Below, one piece after another: positions 5,397 to 9,616 of a DNA stretch of 9,616 nt; positions within the stretch are counted from its first letter, which is position 1, and each line of letters begins with the position of its first letter. The stretch spans positions 1 through 9,616 of the forward strand of contig NZ_JASIAL010000171.1 in assembly GCF_030042015.1 (NCBI RefSeq), read 5' to 3'. Source of the DNA: Trebonia sp030042015. Lineage in GTDB: Bacteria > Actinomycetota > Actinomycetes > Streptosporangiales > Streptosporangiaceae. The notes under the pieces are model-generated. The model was given only the letters and a program-made list of their open reading frames with translations, was not told the origin of the DNA and did no database searches. A program made the position numbers and the translations under genes.

Positions 5397-5671
5397 ACGC
5401 CGACCCGGCGGCCGCCTTCCTCGCCGCGGCCGAGGCCGCGCAGGTCGGCGCGGGCATCATCGCGGCCCGGCACCGCGGCGACCTCGCCAGTGCCGACGCG
5501 CTGCTCGACGGCCTCAGCGACGCCAGGAAGGCCGCCGGGTTCCTGGTTCTCGCCGACCTGGCGATCACGCTGCTCGCACGCTATGAGGACCGGTCGGCCG
5601 ACGTGGTCGCGGCCGAGCTGAGCCTGCACCTCGCTGCCCACGCACCCGGCACGGCACAGGGCGGCGGGTGA
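5393..5671 (+). CDS. Small hypothetical protein coupled to sodF, 92 aa
   Basis: I do not recognise this as a named family. Its ATG (5393-5395) overlaps the sodF stop in an ATGA junction, the usual sign of translational coupling, so it should be made together with the dismutase. The Ala/Leu-rich protein is predicted all-helical: AAAFLAAAEAAQVGAGIIAARHRGD (residues about 6-30, in two runs), then ADALLDGLSDARKAAGF, then a hydrophobic stretch FLVLADLAITLLARY, and a Gly-rich tail. The hydrophobic stretch is short and could be a buried helix; there is no signal peptide or metal-ligand cluster. The G/C-ending codons match those of its neighbours, so it is probably a real gene. A strong hairpin follows the stop by 14 bases. 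Confidence 0.75.
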   Translation: MNADPAAAFLAAAEAAQVGAGIIAARHRGDLASADALLDGLSDARKAAGFLVLADLAITLLARYEDRSADVVAAELSLHLAAHAPGTAQGGG

Positions 5672-5685
5672 TCCACAGCGAGCTC

Positions 5686-5705
5686 CCCGCGCCGACAAGC
5701 GCGGG
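5686..5705 (+). terminator. Hairpin terminator after the sodF operon
   Basis: CCCGCGC (5686-5692) pairs perfectly with GCGCGGG (5699-5705) around a six-base loop, 14 bases past the stop of the 92-aa gene. It has no T-tract. It lies between convergent genes and may also act on transcripts arriving from the exporter gene on the minus strand. Confidence 0.6.
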
Positions 5706-5765
5706 CCGGGAACACGATGACCTGGTACTCCACCGCAACGCGCGCCCGTCAGGACCGCCTGGTCA

Positions 5766-6707
5766 TCAGCAACCCGGGTCGGCCGGCCCTGCACGGGCGA
5801 TCCAGGTAAGGCTGCCAGCTGCCGGGACCCGCCGGGAGACCTGATCGGCGACCAGGTGCCCTATCGCGTCGCATTCGCGGGCAGTCAGTTCAGGGTTCAC
5901 CCAGCCTTCTATCTCGACCCGCAGCGTGCGGCCAGTCCAGCGGGCCCGGGCGTGGGCATGGACGACACCGGGCACCGAGCCGGAAGCCTCCTCGGCCACG
6001 GTCACTATCTCCGGATCAACGCCGTCCGCGAGCCGATGTACGACATCGCGGGTGACCTCGTAGCCCACATGGCAGATGAAGCCGGTCACGGCGATTCCGG
6101 CCACCGCATCCCCCCAGGGCTGGCCCAGGGCGACCGCGACCAGTCCCGCCAGCGCCCCCGCCGACGAGAGCGCATCGAGCCAGGAATGCCGCGCGTCGGC
6201 GATGAGAGTTCCCGAATTGATGCGCTTGCCGACGCTCAGCTTGTACCGCGCGACGATCTGGTTGCCGGCGATGCCCAACATGGCCCCGGCGATGCCCGCG
6301 GCAATGTGGTCAGTGTGCCCGTGCTCGATGAGCTTGCGGACGCTCTCATAGCCAGCGAAGACCGCGCTGGCCCAGACGACCACCGCGATACCGATGCCAG
6401 CCAGGTCTTCCGCCCGCTCCAGGCCGTACGGATACCGCTCAGACGGCAGACGGCGAGACAGCCGGAACCCGAGGAACACGACGGCACTGGTCGAAACGTC
6501 GGACAGGTTGTGAATCGCGTCGCCAAGCAGTCCGACCGAGCCGGTCACCACCGCCAGCAGCAACTCGACCAGGCCAGTGGCGGCCAGCCCCACCGCACTG
6601 ACCGCCACCGCGCGATTTGCTTGCCGGCGCTCACCAGCGTCATCGCGGCCATGCGCTAGCGGGAACGCCGCGGCCGGATCACGCTGCCCTGCGGTCTTAT
6701 GCACCAC
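5766..6707 (-). CDS. Cation diffusion facilitator (CDF) family metal exporter
   Basis: A proton-coupled exporter of divalent metal in the cytoplasmic membrane, 313 aa. The transmembrane metal site is visible as HNLSD (66-70) in the second helix and HSWLD (174-178) in the fifth, an HxxxD pair usually tied to Zn, sometimes Co/Ni, and not the DxxxD of Mn/Fe types. The membrane domain (about 33-225) is followed by a cytoplasmic dimer domain (230-305, with VPGVVHAHARARWTG). The start is GTG 6707 or the adjacent GTG 6704, just after a -10-like TATCCT (6716-6711), so a leaderless message is possible; no ribosome site is seen. The frame stays open to 7163 but overlaps cobB and is not coding there. 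It lies 89 bases downstream of cobB on the same strand, so it may be co-transcribed or have its own promoter. Cobalt, nickel or zinc is the plausible cargo. Confidence 0.9.
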   Translation of the reverse strand: MVHKTAGQRDPAAAFPLAHGRDDAGERRQANRAVAVSAVGLAATGLVELLLAVVTGSVGLLGDAIHNLSDVSTSAVVFLGFRLSRRLPSERYPYGLERAEDLAGIGIAVVVWASAVFAGYESVRKLIEHGHTDHIAAGIAGAMLGIAGNQIVARYKLSVGKRINSGTLIADARHSWLDALSSAGALAGLVAVALGQPWGDAVAGIAVTGFICHVGYEVTRDVVHRLADGVDPEIVTVAEEASGSVPGVVHAHARARWTGRTLRVEIEGWVNPELTARECDAIGHLVADQVSRRVPAAGSLTWIARAGPADPGC

Positions 6708-6796
6708 GCCAGGATAGGTGCGCCGGCCGGTCCTACGCCTCAGGCGGCGGGCTTGGGGTGCAGCAGGCCCGGGTTCGTCAGCAGAGGTCGCGAGCC

Positions 6797-8176
6797 CTAG
6801 ATCCTGGCCTTGCGGTACTCGCGGGCGGCGGCCGTGATGCGGGCGGCCGCGCCGGGGATGCCGTTCCAGTGTGTGTGCAGGTAGGAGGCGTGTACCTGGC
6901 CGCGGACGAAGCCTTCGGTGACGGTGGTGCCCGATTGCCTCCAGTGCCACGCGCCGATGGCCTGGCCCGGGGTCTGGATGGTGGTCCGGTGGAACTCGTG
7001 CCCGTGCACGCGTGTCCCGGCCGGCGCGAGCGGTGACGTGGCGGCGGCGACGGCGTCGCGGTAGCCGAGGGTGAGCCTGCCGGTCATCGCGGCGCTGGCG
7101 TCGAGCACGCCGCACATCGGGTGCCCGTCCAGTGACCGGGCCAGGTACAGCAGGCCGGCGCATTCGGCGATGACGGGGGCGCCCGAGCGGGCCAGCGACG
7201 CGACCCGTGCCCGCAGCCGCGCGTTGGCGGACAGGTCCGCGGCGTGCTCCTCGGGGAAGCCGCCGCCGATGACCAGGGCGTCCACGTCGCCGGGGAGCTG
7301 CTCGTCCCGCAGCGGGTCGAACGTCACGACGTCGGCGCCGGCGGCGGTGAGCAGTTCGGGGTGCTCGGCGTAGCCGAACGTGAACGCGGGCCCGGCCGCG
7401 AACGCGATGCGGGGCCGGGGGACAGGCGGCCCGGTTCGTTCTGCGGAATATTCCTGGTTTTCCCGGAGCGGCCCCGCGGTGCGGGCCAGCCGGATCACCG
7501 CGTCCAGGTCCACGTCGGCCGCGACGATGGCGGTGAGCGCGGTGACCGCGCTTGCGGCTGGGCCGCCCAGCTCAGGGGCGGGGATGAGCCCGAGGTGCCG
7601 GGAGGGGACGGCGGCCTGATCGCGGCGGTGGATGACGCCGAGGACCGGGACGCCGACGGTGTCGGCCGCGTCGCGGAGCAGCCGCCCGTGGTGTTCCGAG
7701 CCGGCCTTGTTGAAGATCACGCCGCCGATGCGGGTCCCCGGGTCGTAGGACGCGAAGCCATACAGCAGGGCGGCGGCCGACGCGCTGGTACCTTCCGCGT
7801 CGACCACGAGGATGACAGGCGCCCGCAGCAGCCGGGCCACGTGCGCGGTCGACGCGAAGTCCCCGCGGCTTGACGCCCCGTCGAACAGCCCCATCACGCC
7901 CTCGATGACCGCGATGTCCGCGGGCTGCGGGGTGGTCGCGCCGCGGATGAACATCGCCGCGATCTGGTCCTCGCCGACCAGCCACGGGTCGAGGTTGCGG
8001 CCGGGCCGTCCCGCGGCAAGCGCGTGGTAGCCCGGGTCGATGTAGTCCGGGCCGACCTTGTGGGGGGAGACGGCAAGGCCGCGCTTGCGCAGCGCGCCGA
8101 GCAGCCCGGTCGCGACGGATGTCTTGCCGTGACCGCTGCCGGGCGCCGCGATGACGACGCGCGGGATCGTCAGCAT
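6797..8176 (-). CDS. cobB: Cobyrinate a,c-diamide synthase / hydrogenobyrinate a,c-diamide synthase
   Basis: Amidates the a and c carboxylates of the corrin ring using ATP and glutamine, a step in cobalamin synthesis in the cytoplasm; 459 aa, the normal length. The N-terminal synthetase domain begins with a P-loop, GSGHGKTS (13-20), and contains HKVGPDYIDP (39-48) and IEGVMGLFDG (91-100). The C-terminal class-I glutamine amidotransferase domain has the nucleophile Cys339 in AECAGLLYL and the histidine block SYLHTHW (431-437). It follows cobO on the same strand with a 22-base gap and no clear terminator, so the two are probably one operon. Downstream lies the CDF exporter. Whether it acts on cobyrinate or hydrogenobyrinate depends on when cobalt is inserted; the chelatase-like gene upstream points to late, aerobic-type insertion. 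Confidence 0.96.
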   Translation of the reverse strand: MLTIPRVVIAAPGSGHGKTSVATGLLGALRKRGLAVSPHKVGPDYIDPGYHALAAGRPGRNLDPWLVGEDQIAAMFIRGATTPQPADIAVIEGVMGLFDGASSRGDFASTAHVARLLRAPVILVVDAEGTSASAAALLYGFASYDPGTRIGGVIFNKAGSEHHGRLLRDAADTVGVPVLGVIHRRDQAAVPSRHLGLIPAPELGGPAASAVTALTAIVAADVDLDAVIRLARTAGPLRENQEYSAERTGPPVPRPRIAFAAGPAFTFGYAEHPELLTAAGADVVTFDPLRDEQLPGDVDALVIGGGFPEEHAADLSANARLRARVASLARSGAPVIAECAGLLYLARSLDGHPMCGVLDASAAMTGRLTLGYRDAVAAATSPLAPAGTRVHGHEFHRTTIQTPGQAIGAWHWRQSGTTVTEGFVRGQVHASYLHTHWNGIPGAAARITAAAREYRKARI

Positions 8177-8198
8177 GCGCCGCTGACCGTCCGTCGGG

Positions 8199-8810
8199 TC
8201 ACCATTCGATGCCGCGCTGGCCCTTCTGGCCGGCGTCCATCGGGTGCTTGATCTTCGTCATCTCCACGACCAGGTCCGCGGCGTCGACCAGGTCCGGGTG
8301 CGCGTCCCGGCCGGTGATCACCACGTGCTGGTGGCCGGGGCGCTGCGTGAGCGTCGCCACGACGTCGGCGACGTCGATCCAGCCCCACTTGATCGGGTAG
8401 GTGAACTCGTCGAGGACGTACATGCCGAACCGCTCGGCGGCCAGGTCGCGCTTGATCTGCGCCCAGCCCTCGCGGGCGTTCGCGGCGTGGTCCTCGGGGT
8501 CGCCGCGCTGGATCCATGACCAGCCCTCGCCCATCTTCTGCCAGGCGACCTCGCCGCCCTCGCCGGTCTGCTCGTGCAGTCGGCCCAGCGCGAGGAAGGC
8601 GGCCTCCTCGCCCACCCGCCACTTCGCGCTCTTCACGAACTGGTAGACCCCGATGCTCCAGCCCTGGTTCCAGCCGCGCAGCGCCATGCCGAACGCGGCG
8701 GTCGACTTCCCCTTCATCGCGCCGGTGTGCACGATGAGCAGCGGCCGGTTCCTGCGCTGCTTCGTGGTCAGCCCGTCGTCAGGGACGGTCTCTGGCTTCC
8801 CCTGGGGCAT
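8199..8810 (-). CDS. cobO: Cob(I)yrinic acid a,c-diamide adenosyltransferase
   Basis: Transfers the 5'-deoxyadenosyl group of ATP to the reduced cobalt of corrinoids (CobA/CobO/BtuR family, cytoplasmic); 203 aa. The P-loop-like HTGAMKGKSTAAFG (28-41) is the family ATP site. VLDEFTYPI (132-140), VVITGR (163-168) and the C-terminal KGQRGIEW (196-203) are also characteristic. Its ATG is only 3 bases after the stop of the chelatase-like gene, and AGGAAGGTGG in the end of that gene supplies a likely ribosome site. Its stop is 22 bases before cobB. The gene order chelatase, cobO, cobB is familiar from actinobacterial cobalamin operons. Confidence 0.96.
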   Translation of the reverse strand: MPQGKPETVPDDGLTTKQRRNRPLLIVHTGAMKGKSTAAFGMALRGWNQGWSIGVYQFVKSAKWRVGEEAAFLALGRLHEQTGEGGEVAWQKMGEGWSWIQRGDPEDHAANAREGWAQIKRDLAAERFGMYVLDEFTYPIKWGWIDVADVVATLTQRPGHQHVVITGRDAHPDLVDAADLVVEMTKIKHPMDAGQKGQRGIEW

Positions 8811-8813
8811 CGT

Positions 8814-9616
8814 TCAGGCCACCTTCCTGCCTGGCCTGCCGGCGTTGCCGGCCCGCCGGTCGCGGACCGAGTCGGCAAGCTTTTCCGCGGACAGCCCCGC
8901 GCCCGGCCGGCCCGCCGATGGCGAATCGCCGGCGGACAGGCTGGTGAGGCCCAGGTACTCGGCGCCGAGCGCCTGCGCCAGGACGGCGGCCAGGCCCAGC
9001 CGGACCGGCCCGGACTCGCAGTCGATGACGACCGACGCGATGCCGTCCCTGCGCAGGTTCCCCGCGACGGTCCCCGGCTCGCCGCCTGCCGTGTGGCGGC
9101 CATCGGTCACCACGACGAGCAGCGGGCGGCGCAGCGGATCGCGCAGCCGTTCGCGGCGCAGCGTGGCGCGCGCTTCGGCGAGCCCGGCGGCGAGCGGGGT
9201 CCTGCCGCCCGCGGGCATGGCCTCCAGCCTGCGGGCGGCCACCTCTACCGACGAGGTGGGCGGCAGCAGCAGTTCCGCGCCCGTGCCACGGAAGCAGACC
9301 AGGCCCACCTTGTCCCGCCGCTGGTAGGCGTCGAGCAGCAGGGAGAGGACCGCGCCCTTGACCGCCTCCATCCGGCGGCGCGCGGCCATCGAGCCGCTGG
9401 CGTCCACCACGAAAAGGACCAGGTTGGACTCGCGTCCCTCGCGGCGATGCTCGCGCAGGTCAGTGGTCTCGAGTAGCAGGCCAGGCCCGGTCCGTCCCCG
9501 GCGCAGCTGGTGCGGCGCGCTGGCCGTGAGGGTCGCGGTCAGGTGCACGTCCAGCGGCCCCGACGCCAGCAGCGGCCGGCGCGCGCCCACGCTGCGGCCG
9601 GCGTCGGTCGCGGCGC
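8814..9616 (-). CDS. VWA-domain subunit of a Mg/Co-chelatase, putative cobaltochelatase component (5' partial)
   Basis: The frame is open to the window edge; the GTG at 9590 is internal because the residues before it (TDAGRSVGARRPL) continue the same protein. Visible is the C-terminal von Willebrand A domain of a ChlD/BchD-like protein. MIDAS metal-site residues are present: DASGSM (codons 9404-9387), the threonine of GGRTPLAAGL, and the TDGR block. In actinobacteria, proteins that fuse a BchI-like AAA domain to this VWA domain lie beside cobN and are taken to be the ATPase partner that drives cobalt insertion. Coupling to cobO (3-base gap) supports a cobalt chelatase over a magnesium one. 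The AAA part and cobN would lie beyond base 9616. Confidence 0.9.
   Translation of the reverse strand, partial: AATDAGRSVGARRPLLASGPLDVHLTATLTASAPHQLRRGRTGPGLLLETTDLREHRREGRESNLVLFVVDASGSMAARRRMEAVKGAVLSLLLDAYQRRDKVGLVCFRGTGAELLLPPTSSVEVAARRLEAMPAGGRTPLAAGLAEARATLRRERLRDPLRRPLLVVVTDGRHTAGGEPGTVAGNLRRDGIASVVIDCESGPVRLGLAAVLAQALGAEYLGLTSLSAGDSPSAGRPGAGLSAEKLADSVRDRRAGNAGRPGRKVA

Noticed and set aside
6708..7163. N-terminal extension of the CDF exporter frame
   Set aside because: It is Arg/Pro/His-rich sequence overlapping the end of cobB in another frame; CDF homology starts just after GTG 6707/6704.
8574..9476. 300-codon open frame on the + strand across cobO and the chelatase-like gene
   Set aside because: It overlaps two well-supported genes on the other strand and has compositionally biased sequence with no recognisable motif.
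1..9616. CRISPR array, tRNA, rRNA or complete transposon
   Set aside because: No regularly spaced direct repeats with unique spacers, no cloverleaf-like segment and no transposase or integrase reading frame were seen on either strand.

Overview
The window is GC-rich with strong G/C bias at third codon positions. It has GTG starts, several apparently leaderless promoters and gene families typical of actinomycetes (a Streptomyces-like SodF, a Nur-type Fur regulator, aerobic cobalamin genes). I read it as chromosomal DNA from a filamentous-type actinobacterium. The order cannot be settled from the sequence alone.

Left edge (1-1215, + strand): the 3' part of a molybdopterin-binding large subunit of the xanthine dehydrogenase / CO dehydrogenase family, cut by the window start. 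A poorly coding stretch follows (about 1216-1638). It holds an 11-bp inverted repeat spanning the end of that gene and what looks like the decayed C-terminus of a MarR-type regulator. A 66-codon ORF of unknown function comes next.

Centre (1875-5671): a nickel/cobalt homeostasis locus. On the minus strand lie a Fur-family regulator of the Nur type, a SAM-dependent methyltransferase, and a NiCoT (HoxN/NixA family) Ni/Co permease. Divergent from the regulator is sodF (Fe-type superoxide dismutase), whose stop codon overlaps the start of a 92-codon gene of unknown function. The NiCoT and sodF promoters carry matching 17-bp palindromes of the form TTGCnn-N5-nnGCAA, the form known for Streptomyces Nur operators, and in each case one arm sits at the -35 position. 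The regulator's own promoter holds four related half-sites at exact 16-bp spacing. The likely logic is that nickel-loaded Nur shuts off nickel import and the Fe-SOD. That would leave dismutation to a nickel SOD encoded elsewhere.

Right (5766-9616, all minus strand): a cation diffusion facilitator exporter downstream of a tight cobalamin operon. That operon contains the C-terminal VWA part of a Mg/Co-chelatase-like protein (cut by the window end), cobO (corrinoid adenosyltransferase) and cobB (cobyrinate a,c-diamide synthase). The window therefore pairs metal import, regulation, use (SOD, cobalamin) and export. No tRNA, rRNA, CRISPR array, complete insertion sequence or cobalamin riboswitch was seen.
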